The position numbers and the translations under genes are program-made. Under the pieces are notes generated by a model that saw only the letters and a list, made by a program, of their open reading frames with translations, was not told where the DNA came from and did not search any database. Below, one piece after another: positions 27,171 through 36,329 of a DNA stretch of 64,000 bases; position 1 is the stretch's first letter, and every line of letters starts with the position of its first letter. The DNA is from an uncultured Oscillospiraceae bacterium (GTDB taxonomy: Bacteria > Bacillota > Clostridia > Oscillospirales > Acutalibacteraceae). The stretch covers positions 48,179 through 112,178 of the forward strand of contig CAJUNQ010000013.1 of NCBI GenBank assembly GCA_910587835.1, given 5' to 3'.

Positions 27171-27364
27171 CTTTACACGATGAAATTCATTCTTCTGCGA
27201 GTCCTCGCAAATTATAGACAGCCCATTGGCTTAAGCTCCTTGTTTTCCGGTATTTTTTTACCGCTTGAACCTGACCCGCTTTGTTCTCTTTCCATCTGGA
27301 ATATGCTTTATTAAGCTACAAAGTGCGGCGTTCAAGCGAACTCATACCTGGCTGGTTTGCGGAA

Positions 27365-27628
27365 TTAGGAAACTCTTCCGTCCTGCATCCCACCCCTCTT
27401 TCGGAGTTCTTCATCTATATTCAGTTTGCGGACCGAAGTCCGCCGGACTGCTGTTCTTCTATCTGACCCATGGGACTCCTCCGCCTTTCCGTCTGTAATT
27501 AAAAGCTGCGCTTCCTCCGCCGCCTGCCCCCTTTGTTTTTGTGCTTTTGCACTGGGCTTTGCGGCCTGTTTTCTTCTCCGCCCCGCCGTTTTCGCTCCGG
27601 CCTTTTCGCCGTCTACTTCCGGTTTCAC
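27365..27628 (-). CDS. hypothetical basic small protein (candidate)
   Basis: An 87-residue open frame starting at GTG, rich in Lys, Arg, Ala and Gln in its first half and ending in LNIDEELRKRGG. The basic, low-complexity N-terminus is not assigned to a family. It lies inside a short transcription unit bounded by a near-consensus promoter (27707-27679) and a terminator (27170-27126). A second tiny frame begins with ATG at about 27676, close to the -10 box, reads MARTKEKHVLSSL and stops after 17 codons. The unit could instead be a non-coding RNA of roughly 500 bases, so the protein call is weak. Confidence 0.35.
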   Translation of the reverse strand: MKPEVDGEKAGAKTAGRRRKQAAKPSAKAQKQRGQAAEEAQLLITDGKAEESHGSDRRTAVRRTSVRKLNIDEELRKRGGMQDGRVS

Positions 27629-27678
27629 GTCAGCTTTTTGAGACTGCTTAGAACATGCTTTTCTTTTGTTCTGGCCAT

Positions 27679-27707
27679 ATTATAGCATAGACCGGCAGGG
27701 TTGTCAA
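27679..27707 (-). promoter_or_regulatory. consensus sigma-A promoter of a small transcript
   Basis: On the minus strand TTGACA (27707-27702), 17 bases, TATAAT (27684-27679). Both hexamers are perfect. It lies about 60 bases after the stop of the AraC-type regulator and points away from it. Confidence 0.8.
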
Positions 27708-27768
27708 TAGGTTTTTTCAAAAAAATGGAATTTTTTTGCCAAAATCTTCAAAGCGCCTTTCCCTCCGG

Positions 27769-29955
27769 TCAGACCTCTGTTTCAGCCCCGCCGTCCTGCT
27801 TATACTGGGCGGGCGTAACCCCCTCGTACCGCTTGAAGGCCCGGATCATGGCCCGGGGCTCGGCGTAGCCTGCCAGCTCCGCGGCCTCCCGCACGGTTAT
27901 GCCCTGGGCCAGCAGGCGCTTGGCCTCCTTCAGGCGGCAGCTGTGCAGCGTGTCCAGCACCCCCTGGCCCGCGGCCGCCTTATACCGGTGGCTCAGGGTG
28001 GAGAGGGGCATGCCCAGGTGCTCGGCCACTGTGCCCACGCCCATGGCCGGACTGCGGAAGTTCTCCTGTATGTATGCCTGCACGCTTTGCACCAGCTGGG
28101 CGTTCCGGTCCTCTCCCGGGTCCTTGGGCAGGTCCTGGCAGCGCTGCCGGAAAAGCTCCCACAGGGCCTGCTCCATCTCCTCCACATTGGCCCGTCTGGT
28201 CAGGCCGACCATGTCCCGGTAGGTGCTTTGGGGCGGCAGCAGCAGCTCGGCCACTGCGGCGCACCGGTGCTGAACCACCTCCAAGGGCAGGCCCCTCTCC
28301 GACAGGTCCAGGCGAATGATCTCTTCCAGGCACTTCTGGGCCTTTTTGCCGCTGCCCCCGGTGAGGCTGCCGGCCAGAAGCTTCTGCCGCCGCAGGAATT
28401 CCTCATAGGAGCCCTTCTCTCCATATTGCAGCGTCTGGCTGGCAAACCAGGTGCCCGGCTCCCGGCGGGTCTGCCAGAAGGCGTCGCTGCGCCAGGCCCG
28501 GCTCACCAGGTCCCAGCCTGCCGGCGCGTCGGAAAGGCGGGTGCAGGCCTCGCTGATATAGCACACTGCCGGCGCGGACAGGGCCTGACCCAGCAGCGCC
28601 GCCGCCCGGGCCCCCTCCTCCTGAGAGACCTCCCCCTGCACCAGCACCGCCAGCAGGCCGTTGACCACCAGGCCCACACCTGCCCGCTTTTCCAGCAGGC
28701 TCTCCTCCAGAATCTCCCCCATGGCCTGATAGAGAGCGGCCATCTGGGCGGCGTAGGCCCCTGCCTCCGGCCTGGGGCCCTCTGCCGAAAAGGCCAGCAC
28801 CCGGTAAGGCTGGCCATCCTCCAGGTACTGGGACAACGCCCGGGAGTCATTGGTCAGCCCCTGAAGATACCGGGCCAGCCAGGCGTCCTGCATCTGCTTG
28901 TCCCGCTGGCGGAGCTGTGCCTCAAGGGTCTCCTTTTCCCGGGCAAAATCCGTAAGGCCGTCCGCCAGACTTCGCAGGGACCTGGCTCCCCTTTCAGGCT
29001 TGGCGTTCTGCTTGTCCATAATCAGCAGCACACTGCGGAAGGGAGACCAGGTGCGGCGGCTGAGGACCACCGCGGCCCCTACCCCAAACAGCAGATACGC
29101 CGCCAGCTGAACCCCCAGCTGGACCACCGCCCTGCGCAGCTCCCCCGAGCCCTTGTCCCGGCGGAAGAGGTAGCCGTAGCGCAGGCCGCTGAGCCGGGAG
29201 GTGTACAGCGAATAGAGATAGCCCTCCCCGTTCAACACCAGCTGGCCCCGGTCCTCCTGGGGCAGGCCCGCCTGACAGAGCTGCCGGGCCTCGGGTCCGC
29301 CAAAAACCAGGCCCCCGTCCTCCCGGGCCACAAACACCCCGCCGCTCTCCTGCTGGGGAAACATCCCGTCGCTGAGCCGCAGAACCATGCCCACGCAGGA
29401 GAGGCTCTCCCGGTAGTGGGAGTCGTAGACATTTTTCAGCACCAGAATGTAGCCCTGGCCGTCCTTGCCCATCACAGTGCTGACCCGCAGGGACACGCCG
29501 CTCTCCTTCAGCGCGGCGTCCAGGTCCTCCACAGGCACGTCCAGCTCCCAGGCAAACAGGTCGTTCTGGCTGGGGTGGTAGGTGCGGCGGTTGCTGACCA
29601 GATAGCCGCTGCGGTAAAAATAGCAGAAGCTGCGGAAATAGGAGTCCTGCTGGTTCACCGCGGCGGTGAACAGGTCGGTAAGCCGGCACAGCTGGTGGAG
29701 CTCAGCGGCGTTAAGGGCAGGCTTTTCCGCCAGACTGCTGATGAGAATTTCCTCCGACAGCAGGGTGATGGTGCTGGCCGCGTCGCTCAGGTCCTGGTCA
29801 ATGCGCAGATGGATGCTGTCGATGGCGTCCTCCTGCTTCTGGCGCATGTTCTGAAGGATGCTCCCCTCCAGCTGGATGATGGTGGCGGTGGACAGGAGCA
29901 GGGGAATCATGCAGACAATCAGATATGAGGCCAGAAGCCGGTGGTAGATTTTCAA
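27769..29955 (-). CDS. membrane-bound AraC-family transcriptional regulator with extracellular sensor
   Basis: A 728-residue protein. A membrane helix at about 7-27 and another at about 285-305 (LAAYLLFGVGAAVVL) bracket a sensor-like extracellular domain. A cytoplasmic linker follows, and the C-terminal about 100 residues are an AraC-type double helix-turn-helix (MGVGTVAEHLGMPLSTLSHRYK, then VREAAELAGYAEPRAMIRAFKRYEGVTPAQYK). Such one-component regulators switch on nearby sugar importer genes in response to an outside ligand. The start is a TTG with AGGAGG eight bases upstream. It is divergent from degV and the second importer, which is the most likely target. Confidence 0.85.
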   Translation of the reverse strand: MKIYHRLLASYLIVCMIPLLLSTATIIQLEGSILQNMRQKQEDAIDSIHLRIDQDLSDAASTITLLSEEILISSLAEKPALNAAELHQLCRLTDLFTAAVNQQDSYFRSFCYFYRSGYLVSNRRTYHPSQNDLFAWELDVPVEDLDAALKESGVSLRVSTVMGKDGQGYILVLKNVYDSHYRESLSCVGMVLRLSDGMFPQQESGGVFVAREDGGLVFGGPEARQLCQAGLPQEDRGQLVLNGEGYLYSLYTSRLSGLRYGYLFRRDKGSGELRRAVVQLGVQLAAYLLFGVGAAVVLSRRTWSPFRSVLLIMDKQNAKPERGARSLRSLADGLTDFAREKETLEAQLRQRDKQMQDAWLARYLQGLTNDSRALSQYLEDGQPYRVLAFSAEGPRPEAGAYAAQMAALYQAMGEILEESLLEKRAGVGLVVNGLLAVLVQGEVSQEEGARAAALLGQALSAPAVCYISEACTRLSDAPAGWDLVSRAWRSDAFWQTRREPGTWFASQTLQYGEKGSYEEFLRRQKLLAGSLTGGSGKKAQKCLEEIIRLDLSERGLPLEVVQHRCAAVAELLLPPQSTYRDMVGLTRRANVEEMEQALWELFRQRCQDLPKDPGEDRNAQLVQSVQAYIQENFRSPAMGVGTVAEHLGMPLSTLSHRYKAAAGQGVLDTLHSCRLKEAKRLLAQGITVREAAELAGYAEPRAMIRAFKRYEGVTPAQYKQDGGAETEV

Positions 29956-30217
29956 GGGGACTCCCTCCTGTCAGCCGCGGGAACGGTTTTCTTATAGTTT
30001 ACCACAACCAGCCCCCCGGCGCAAGAGGAAGCCTGGAGCCGAGGGGGATTTTCCCGGGGGGAGCCAGGGGGAAGTGTTCCTTTCGCGGATTTGACGGGGG
30101 GTGGATATCATCCGCCTGCTTGGCGGATGCAGCGGCAGCCTGGGAGAGCCTGCAAGGTTCTCAGACGCGAATCATAGTAAAATGCGCGGTAAGACACGCC
30201 CCAGCCAGCGCCGCCTC

Positions 30218-30246
30218 TTGACAATCCCCCTGCAAAGCAATACAAT
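30218..30246 (+). promoter_or_regulatory. near-consensus sigma-A promoter upstream of degV
   Basis: TTGACA (30218-30223), 17 bases, TACAAT (30241-30246). It is about 350 bases before degV. Two palindromic repeats (family A copy 3 and family C copy 1) fill the space, so the leader would contain both. Confidence 0.75.
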
Positions 30247-30296
30247 AGGATGAAGATATTCGGAAAGAAGCCCGTCTCTCAGGGCAGAATTAGGAA

Positions 30297-30384
30297 ACAC
30301 ACTTAAAATTGGCAAAGCCGGATTTCAAGTCAGGCGGCACAGCTATCGAGATGCCGCCTGCTTCAAAAGAATTTTTTGAGGTAG
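30297..30384 (+). repeat. repeat family A, copy 3 (diverged)
   Basis: Contains CTTAAAATTGG..CCGGATTTCAAG, then GGCGGCA..TGCCGCC, then CTTCAAAAGAATTTTTTGAGG. Order and orientation match the copy at 9226-9325, but the outer hairpins are worn. Confidence 0.55.
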
Positions 30385-30385
30385 G

Positions 30386-30552
30386 TTAGGGCTTGTTTGA
30401 AAATAGAGAAAATGCCGGATTTTTGGTCCAAAGGAGGCGATTTCAAGGAGAAAACCGCAAGGAATACTTGCGTATTACGAGAATTTTCGACGCAGAAAGC
30501 GACTGCTTTGGGGCAAAAAGACGGTGTTTTCGATTTTTCAAACGAGCCCTAA
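30386..30552. repeat. repeat family C, copy 1 (167-bp inverted-repeat element)
   Basis: Terminal inverted repeats TTAGGGCTTGTTTGAAAA and TTTTCAAACGAGCCCTAA. The interior shares blocks with the copies at 36384-36524 and 41681-41842, such as GGATTTTTG near the left end. It lies between the degV promoter and degV. Confidence 0.7.
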
Positions 30553-30600
30553 CTAATCATAACCTTTGGGAGCCAAGATTACCTTCAGGAGGTATGCGCT

Positions 30601-31437
30601 GTGGTACGCATTATAACAGACTCTGCCGCCGACTTTGAGCCTGCGGAGTGGAAAAAGCTGGACGTGGCCTGCGTCCCTCTCTCTGTGTACTTTGGGGACA
30701 AGGAATACCGGGAAAACCAGAACCTGACCAAAAACCAGTTCTACCAGCTGCTGGCCAGGGGCGTCTTCCCCCGGACCTCCCAGCCCTCTCCGGAGGATTT
30801 TTTGCAGGAGCTGGCCAAGGGGCAGGAGGACGAGACTGTGGTCGTCACCCTGTCCTCCGCCCTGAGCGGCGCCTATCACGGGGCCTGCATGGCTAAGGAG
30901 CAGGCCGGGAACAACCGCTGCTGGGTGGTGGACAGCCTGAACGCCACCGGCGGTCAGCGCATGGTGGTAGAGGAGGCGGTCCGCCTGCGGGACCAGGGCT
31001 GCGGGGGCGGAGAGATCGCCCAGCGTCTGGCCTCCTTCCGGCAGCGGGTGACCCTGTTCGCCTGCATCGACACCCTGGAATACCTGTACCGGGGCGGGCG
31101 CATTGCCCGCTCGGCCTATGTGCTGGGTTCTGCGGCCCGGCTGAAGTCCATGATTCAGGTCACCCCCCAGGGGCGGATTGCCAACATCGCCAAAACCCTG
31201 GGGCTTGAGCGGGGCATGGACAGCCTGGCCCAGAAGCTGGAAAGGATTCCCCCGGACCCGGCCTATCCTATTTATATTATGTACACCAACGCGCCGGACA
31301 ACGGGGAGCGTTTTGCCGCCCGGCTGAAGAAAAAGGGCTTCCGGGTCCCCAAGCGGCACTTGATTCAGGTGGGCGCTGCCATCGGGAGCCACATCGGCCC
31401 TGGGGGCGTGGGCATAGTCTACATTGCCGCTGAGTAA
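30601..31437 (+). CDS. DegV family fatty-acid-binding protein
   Basis: A 278-residue DegV protein. The N-terminus reads IITDSAADF, and RTSQPSPEDFL (about 58-68) and TLSSALSGAY (about 84-93) hold the conserved Ser/Thr residues that bind the fatty-acid carboxylate. LEYLYRGGRI is the central family motif. DegV proteins carry fatty acids to the FakA kinase in Firmicutes. The start is GTG with AGGAGG eight bases upstream. It has its own promoter and is divergent from the AraC-type regulator. Confidence 0.9.
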   Translation: MVRIITDSAADFEPAEWKKLDVACVPLSVYFGDKEYRENQNLTKNQFYQLLARGVFPRTSQPSPEDFLQELAKGQEDETVVVTLSSALSGAYHGACMAKEQAGNNRCWVVDSLNATGGQRMVVEEAVRLRDQGCGGGEIAQRLASFRQRVTLFACIDTLEYLYRGGRIARSAYVLGSAARLKSMIQVTPQGRIANIAKTLGLERGMDSLAQKLERIPPDPAYPIYIMYTNAPDNGERFAARLKKKGFRVPKRHLIQVGAAIGSHIGPGGVGIVYIAAE

Positions 31438-32035
31438 GCCCGGCCCATCCGCCTGTGGGACAGGCCCAGCCCCCGGACTCAGAGCTGCCGCCGCTGGGGC
31501 TCAGGAGGCTCCCATCTCCCCCGCAGGCTTTGCCGCCCCCAACACGCTTCGGCTTATGCTGCCTTTTTTCGCCCCGACCGGCTGTTTTCAGCAGTCGGCC
31601 CATTGACCGCCGGGCAGGCTTGCGGAGGGGTGGGGCTTGACGTTTTTGCAGGATCTCAAACGCAAACTTGCACCCATCCTATGTTGACGGCTAGGTTTAT
31701 CACCAAAGCCGCCGCCCTGCCGCCGGGAATTATGAACAAGTCAACGAAAATATCACCCAGTCAGGGACAGAGCCGAGGCTTTGTCCCTGTTGCCATTTTT
31801 TGCGCAGCCTTTGCCAGCTCCGCCGCAAAAATGGGCAAAACCCCGATTTTCCGGGGCTCCCGACCCCTCACCCTGTCAAAAATTTGCGCCGCCTCCCCCC
31901 CGAATTATTGGACCTTTACAATCTGTTCATAAAGTCTTATCATTTTCTCAATAAAGCATGTTCCCCGCCGCCCCCCTGCACCGCGCCTGCCGCGGGCCCA
32001 GGAGCCGGGCCGGAGGCGGACTGCAAAAATCATCT
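31438..32035. other. upstream region of the second importer
   Basis: About 600 bases without a supported gene. No consensus promoter could be fixed; TTGACG boxes occur near 31640 and 31684 without a good -10 at standard spacing. AraC-type regulator sites may lie here, but no clear direct repeat was seen. Confidence 0.3.
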
Positions 32036-32047
32036 TGGAAAGGATGG

Positions 32048-33022
32048 ATGCAAGCTATGAAGCGCAGCGGACAAACCGCCGGCGCGGCGGCCCCCGCGGT
32101 CAAGGTCCGGAAGTACAGCTGGACCAACATCAGGAAGGACTTCAACCGGAACTGGGCCCTTCTTATTATGGTAGCGCCGGCCATTGTGTTCTACATCGTC
32201 TTCCACTATATCCCCATGGGCGGGCTGTGGATGGCCTTTGAGAAGTTCAAGCCCAATCTCGGCATTATTGGCTCTCCCTTTGTGGGCCTGGCCAACTTTG
32301 CCGACTTTTTCGGCTCCATCCACTGTTGGCGGGTCATCCGCAACACTCTGGTGCTCAGCTTTCTTCAGCTGGCCATTGAGTTCCCCATCACCATCCTCTT
32401 TGCCCTGCTGCTCAACGAGGTGAGCAGCACCCGCTACAAGCGCACCATCCAGACCGTGTCCTACATGCCCTACTTTGTCTCTATGGTGGTGGTTGTGGGC
32501 ATTATCATGGACTTCTGCGCCTCGGACGGGGCCATCACCTCCATCGTGGGGGCCATAACCGGCAACTACGACAATATGCTGGGCAACCCCAACAACTGGC
32601 GGCCCATCTATGTCATCTCTGACCTGTGGAAGAACCTGGGCTTCAACGCCATCATCTATGTGGCGGCCCTGGCGGGCATTGACCAGACCCTCTACGAGGC
32701 CGCGGAGATCGACGGCGCCAACCGGTTCCAGCGCATCCTCAAGGTGACCATTCCCGGCATTCTGGACACCATTATGATCATGCTCATCCTGCGGGTGGGC
32801 CAGATGATGTCCATCGGGTATGAGAAGACCATTCTGATGTACAATCCCCAGGTGTACGAAACGGCGGACATCCTCTCCAGCTTTATTTACCGCAAGGCCC
32901 TGCAGGAGGGCAACTACGGCTACGGCACAGCGGTGTCCCTGTTCAACTCGGTCATTAACTTCACCCTGCTGGTGATTGCCAACGCCGTGAGCAAAAAGTA
33001 CACCGAGTCCGGCCTATTCTAA
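32048..33022 (+). CDS. LplB-type sugar ABC permease (second importer)
   Basis: A 324-residue CUT1 permease with six membrane helices; the opening after a basic N-terminus reads NWALLIMVAPAIVFYIVFHYIPMGG. The EAA loop is EAAEIDGANRFQRILKVTIPGI. ATG at 32048 follows GGAAAGG at short spacing; ATG at 32057 is an alternative. The frame to 31958 has no site. It is followed by the second permease (23 bases) and the binding protein. No ATPase gene is near, so a shared MsmX-type ATPase is expected. Confidence 0.87.
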   Translation: MQAMKRSGQTAGAAAPAVKVRKYSWTNIRKDFNRNWALLIMVAPAIVFYIVFHYIPMGGLWMAFEKFKPNLGIIGSPFVGLANFADFFGSIHCWRVIRNTLVLSFLQLAIEFPITILFALLLNEVSSTRYKRTIQTVSYMPYFVSMVVVVGIIMDFCASDGAITSIVGAITGNYDNMLGNPNNWRPIYVISDLWKNLGFNAIIYVAALAGIDQTLYEAAEIDGANRFQRILKVTIPGILDTIMIMLILRVGQMMSIGYEKTILMYNPQVYETADILSSFIYRKALQEGNYGYGTAVSLFNSVINFTLLVIANAVSKKYTESGLF

Positions 33023-33045
33023 ACAGAAAGAGAGGTTGTTACCCT

Positions 33046-33951
33046 ATGGCAAAGGTCAAAAACAGATCAGCCGGCAGCCGGGTGTTCAACGCCATCAACT
33101 ACACCTTTTTTGCCCTGATCATCCTGGTCTGCCTGCTGCCGGTGTGGCATGTGCTCTGCGCCTCCTTCTCCGACGCCAGCTGGGTGCTGGGCCAGTCGGG
33201 CATCATCTGGCGGATCGAGGGCTTCAATGTCAACGGCTATAAGCTGGTTTTCGCCAACCAGAACATCTGGAGCGGCTACTTCAACACCCTCATCTATGTG
33301 TTCGGCACCACCGCTCTGGGCATGTTCCTCACTGTGATGGCGGGCTATGCCCTGTCCCGCAAGGACTTTCTGTGGGCAAACCCCATCATGTTCCTCATCT
33401 CCTTCACCATGCTGTTCTCGGGCGGCATTGTCACCACCTACATACTGGTCACCCAGTACCTGCATATGTACGACTCCCGCTGGGCTCTGATCATTCCCGG
33501 CTGCATGAGCGCCTTCTATCTCATTCTGGTGCGCACAGCCCTGAACAATGTGCCCGAAAGCCTGGAGGAGTCCGCCATGCTGGACGGGGCGGGGCGGTTC
33601 ACCATTCTCTTCAAGATCATGCTGCCCCTCATCAAGTCCACCCTGGCCACGGTCATCCTGTACTATGTCATCGGCAACTGGAACTCCTGGTTCAACGCCT
33701 TAATCTATCTGCGCTCCAAGGATAAGTTCCCCCTGCAGCTGGTGCTGAAGGATATTCTGGTCACGGCCTCAGACACCATGTCCATGGACACAGCCATTCT
33801 GGACTCGTCAGACTCGGCGGACACGGTGCTGTATAAGCAGCTGATTAAATACTGCACCATTATTGTGTCCACTGTGCCCATGTTCATCTTCTACCCCTTT
33901 ATTCAAAAATATTTTGAGTCCGGCGTGATGATCGGCGCTATCAAGGGGTAA
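33046..33951 (+). CDS. LplC/YtcP-type sugar ABC permease (second importer)
   Basis: A 301-residue permease with six membrane helices. The EAA loop reads ESAMLDGAGRFTILFKIMLPLIKS and the C-terminus FESGVMIGAIKG, both typical of the LplC group. It is the middle gene of a permease-permease-binding protein operon. Compared with the first importer the order is rearranged, with the binding protein last. Confidence 0.88.
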   Translation: MAKVKNRSAGSRVFNAINYTFFALIILVCLLPVWHVLCASFSDASWVLGQSGIIWRIEGFNVNGYKLVFANQNIWSGYFNTLIYVFGTTALGMFLTVMAGYALSRKDFLWANPIMFLISFTMLFSGGIVTTYILVTQYLHMYDSRWALIIPGCMSAFYLILVRTALNNVPESLEESAMLDGAGRFTILFKIMLPLIKSTLATVILYYVIGNWNSWFNALIYLRSKDKFPLQLVLKDILVTASDTMSMDTAILDSSDSADTVLYKQLIKYCTIIVSTVPMFIFYPFIQKYFESGVMIGAIKG

Positions 33952-34019
33952 CAAACACAGCCGCAAAGGCCCGGGCTTCCGCGGCCATTGCACAATAAAT
34001 CACTTAGGAGGAAAACCAA

Positions 34020-35708
34020 ATGACCAACTGCAAAAAGCTGCTGGCCCTGGTGCTGGCTCTGGCCCTGGTCCTGTCTCTGGCTGCCTGCGGCGGCAATGAG
34101 AGCAGCTCCAGCGCCTCTGGCAGCTCCACCGCTTCCAACCAGTCCGAAAGCTCTACCGCAGACGATGCCTCTTCCGCTGAGGACGGGGACGAGTCTACCC
34201 CTGAGGAGAGCAACGCCGCCGCTCCCGGCAGCGTGGAGCTCCCCCTGACCACCGAGCCGGTGGAGCTGTCCTACTGGACCTCCATCGACACCAACTGCGC
34301 CATTATGAAGACCGACTACAACGACAACGAGTTCTATCAGGAGATGGAGAAGCGCACCGGCGTGCATCTCACCTTTGAGATGGTGGCCGCCGCGGACCGT
34401 CAGACCAACTTCAACCTGATGATCGCCTCCAACAACCTCACCGACCTGATGTACGCGGGCGCTTCCTACTACTCCGACGGTCTGGACGCCGCCATCGATG
34501 ACGGCTACTTCCTGGACCTGACCGACAAGGTAGACGAGTATATGCCCAACTACCAGGCCATCCGCAAGTCCTCTCCCGACTATGAGATGCCCAGCATGAC
34601 CGACTCCGGCCGCATCGGCACTGTGTATGAGCTGCGCCAGAGCAAGCAGGGCCCCTGGCTGGGCATGTGGATGCGCAAGGACTGGCTGGACAAGACCCAG
34701 AAGAAAGTGCCCGTGACCTATGACGAGTGGCACGATGTTCTGGCCGCCTTTAAGGACCAGATGGGCGCAAGCGCCGCCCTGCTGCTGAACTGGAGCGGCA
34801 GCGACGGGGAGATCGGCGCCATGTCCGCCGGCTATGGCGTGCTGAACAACTGGCAGCTGGACGAGACCGGCAAGGTGAACTACGGCCCCTACATGGAGGG
34901 CTGGAAGAAGTATGTGACCACCATGCACAACTGGTATGCCGAGGGCCTGATTGACCCCGACTTCATGGCCACCGACGAGCGCACCGCCGACATGACCGCT
35001 GTCATCACCGGCAAGACCGGCGCCTTTGCCGCCCTGTACACCATGCCCTCTCTGTACGAGTCCTCCTCTGAGGACAAGGACATGTACCTCATCCCCGTCA
35101 CCGCACCCAAGGAGAACGCCGGCGACGAGCTGCATATCCGCCTGCGGGACTCCTACATCTCTGGCAACACCGCCATCTCCGCCCAGTGCGAGCATCCCGA
35201 GATCGCCATGCGCTGGCTGGACTACCTGTTCACCGAGGAGGGCGCTCTGCTGGCCAACTATGGCATTGAGGGCGACACCTTTGAGTATGACGCGGACGGG
35301 AAGATCACCTTTACCGACAAGATGCTGAACAACGAGAACGGCTGGACCGCTGCCCAGACCATTGCCAGCTATGTCTGCCCCTCCTCCGCCATCGCCAACT
35401 GGTCTGACTGGACCCGCGAGCTGATGAACGTGCCGGAGAAAGACCAGGAGTGCTACACGGTGTGGGGCTCTCACAAGGACGACTGGCGTCTGCCCAGCCT
35501 GTCCCTCACTGCCGACGAGGCGGTAGAGCGTTCTGCCATTTACGCCGACGCCAGCAGCGTGGTGAAGGAGTACACCGCCAAGTTCATCAGCGGCGCTCTG
35601 GACATTGAGGCTGAGTGGGACAACTACATTGGCCTGCTGGAGACCGCTGGCATTCAGCGCGCCATTGAGATCACCCAGGCCGCTTACGACCGCTATCAGG
35701 CCCGCTAA
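34020..35708 (+). CDS. lipoprotein solute-binding protein (second importer)
   Basis: A 562-residue lipoprotein with lipobox LAACGGN (Cys23) and a Ser/Glu/Asp-rich linker to about residue 65, followed by a large LplA-type binding domain. It starts with ATG behind TAGGAGG. It is the last gene of the importer operon and is closed by a terminator. Its ligand is presumably an oligosaccharide. The codon use is strongly biased, as expected for a highly expressed binding protein. Confidence 0.88.
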   Translation: MTNCKKLLALVLALALVLSLAACGGNESSSSASGSSTASNQSESSTADDASSAEDGDESTPEESNAAAPGSVELPLTTEPVELSYWTSIDTNCAIMKTDYNDNEFYQEMEKRTGVHLTFEMVAAADRQTNFNLMIASNNLTDLMYAGASYYSDGLDAAIDDGYFLDLTDKVDEYMPNYQAIRKSSPDYEMPSMTDSGRIGTVYELRQSKQGPWLGMWMRKDWLDKTQKKVPVTYDEWHDVLAAFKDQMGASAALLLNWSGSDGEIGAMSAGYGVLNNWQLDETGKVNYGPYMEGWKKYVTTMHNWYAEGLIDPDFMATDERTADMTAVITGKTGAFAALYTMPSLYESSSEDKDMYLIPVTAPKENAGDELHIRLRDSYISGNTAISAQCEHPEIAMRWLDYLFTEEGALLANYGIEGDTFEYDADGKITFTDKMLNNENGWTAAQTIASYVCPSSAIANWSDWTRELMNVPEKDQECYTVWGSHKDDWRLPSLSLTADEAVERSAIYADASSVVKEYTAKFISGALDIEAEWDNYIGLLETAGIQRAIEITQAAYDRYQAR

Positions 35709-35743
35709 GAGGACTCCGCTTCCTCTGACATAAAAGAATCTCT

Positions 35744-35781
35744 CCGGACGGTACAGCCTGGGCTGTGCCGTCCGGTTTTTT
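35744..35781 (+). terminator. terminator of the second importer operon
   Basis: CCGGACGG.ACAGCC pairs with GGCTGT.CCGTCCGG (35744-35775) with one mismatch and is followed by six T. Confidence 0.9.
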
Positions 35782-36084
35782 GTTGGCCGCAAGCAGTACG
35801 CCCGCCGGTGGCTTTTGCCGCCGGATACTGCCCAGTGTTGGACTGCCGTAGCGCCAGACCGCAGACCGCGCCATCCTGCGCCCCAAAAAGTCTCCCGCCC
35901 CAAACCGCTGCCACCACCCCATCCCCTCTGCCCCGCCCAGGGGACTTCTGAAAGCGAAGCGTGTATTAAGCAAGCTTCGGCCTCCTTTTCAACGGTGACA
36001 GGTTTTCGTAGGGACAAGGCTCCTAAGCGGCCGGAGGCCGTTCCATCCCCCCTTCTTTGGACGCTCCCCCGCCGCTGGGGGGAC
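35782..36084. other. intergenic stretch without a supported gene
   Basis: About 300 bases between the importer terminator and the SCIFF promoter. No credible coding frame, terminator or repeat copy was recognised. Confidence 0.4.
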
Positions 36085-36113
36085 TTGACAAGTTTTCTGG
36101 GGCGTGGTATAAT
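36085..36113 (+). promoter_or_regulatory. consensus sigma-A promoter of the SCIFF gene
   Basis: TTGACA (36085-36090), 17 bases, TATAAT (36108-36113), both perfect. The predicted start is about 43 bases before the SCIFF ATG. Confidence 0.85.
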
Positions 36114-36162
36114 ACAGGAAAAACGTCGGTATCGCTCCGGCGCATGGATGGAGGGATATCCC

Positions 36163-36312
36163 ATGGAAATGATCAAGACCCTGAAAACCCGCAATCTTTG
36201 CGAGAGCGCAAAAAACGGCGGCTGCGGCGAGTGCCAGACCTCCTGCCAGTCCGCCTGCAAAACCAGCTGCGGCATTGCCAACCAGCCCTGCGAGAACAAG
36301 GCTGCCAAATAA
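36163..36312 (+). CDS. SCIFF ranthipeptide precursor
   Basis: A 49-residue peptide that closely matches the SCIFF (six cysteines in forty-five residues) family: leader MEMIKTLKTRNL, then GGCGECQTSCQSACKTSC and a final Cys43. Cysteines are at 13, 21, 24, 28, 32, 36 and 43; Cys13 is additional to the usual six. In Clostridia a radical-SAM maturase makes Cys-to-alpha/gamma-carbon thioether links on this peptide, and its gene normally lies next door. Here the gene has its own promoter and terminator, and no maturase gene is found in the window. The ATG has GGAGGG eight bases upstream. Confidence 0.9.
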   Translation: MEMIKTLKTRNLCESAKNGGCGECQTSCQSACKTSCGIANQPCENKAAK

Positions 36313-36329
36313 GCTTCGCCACGGTTTTG

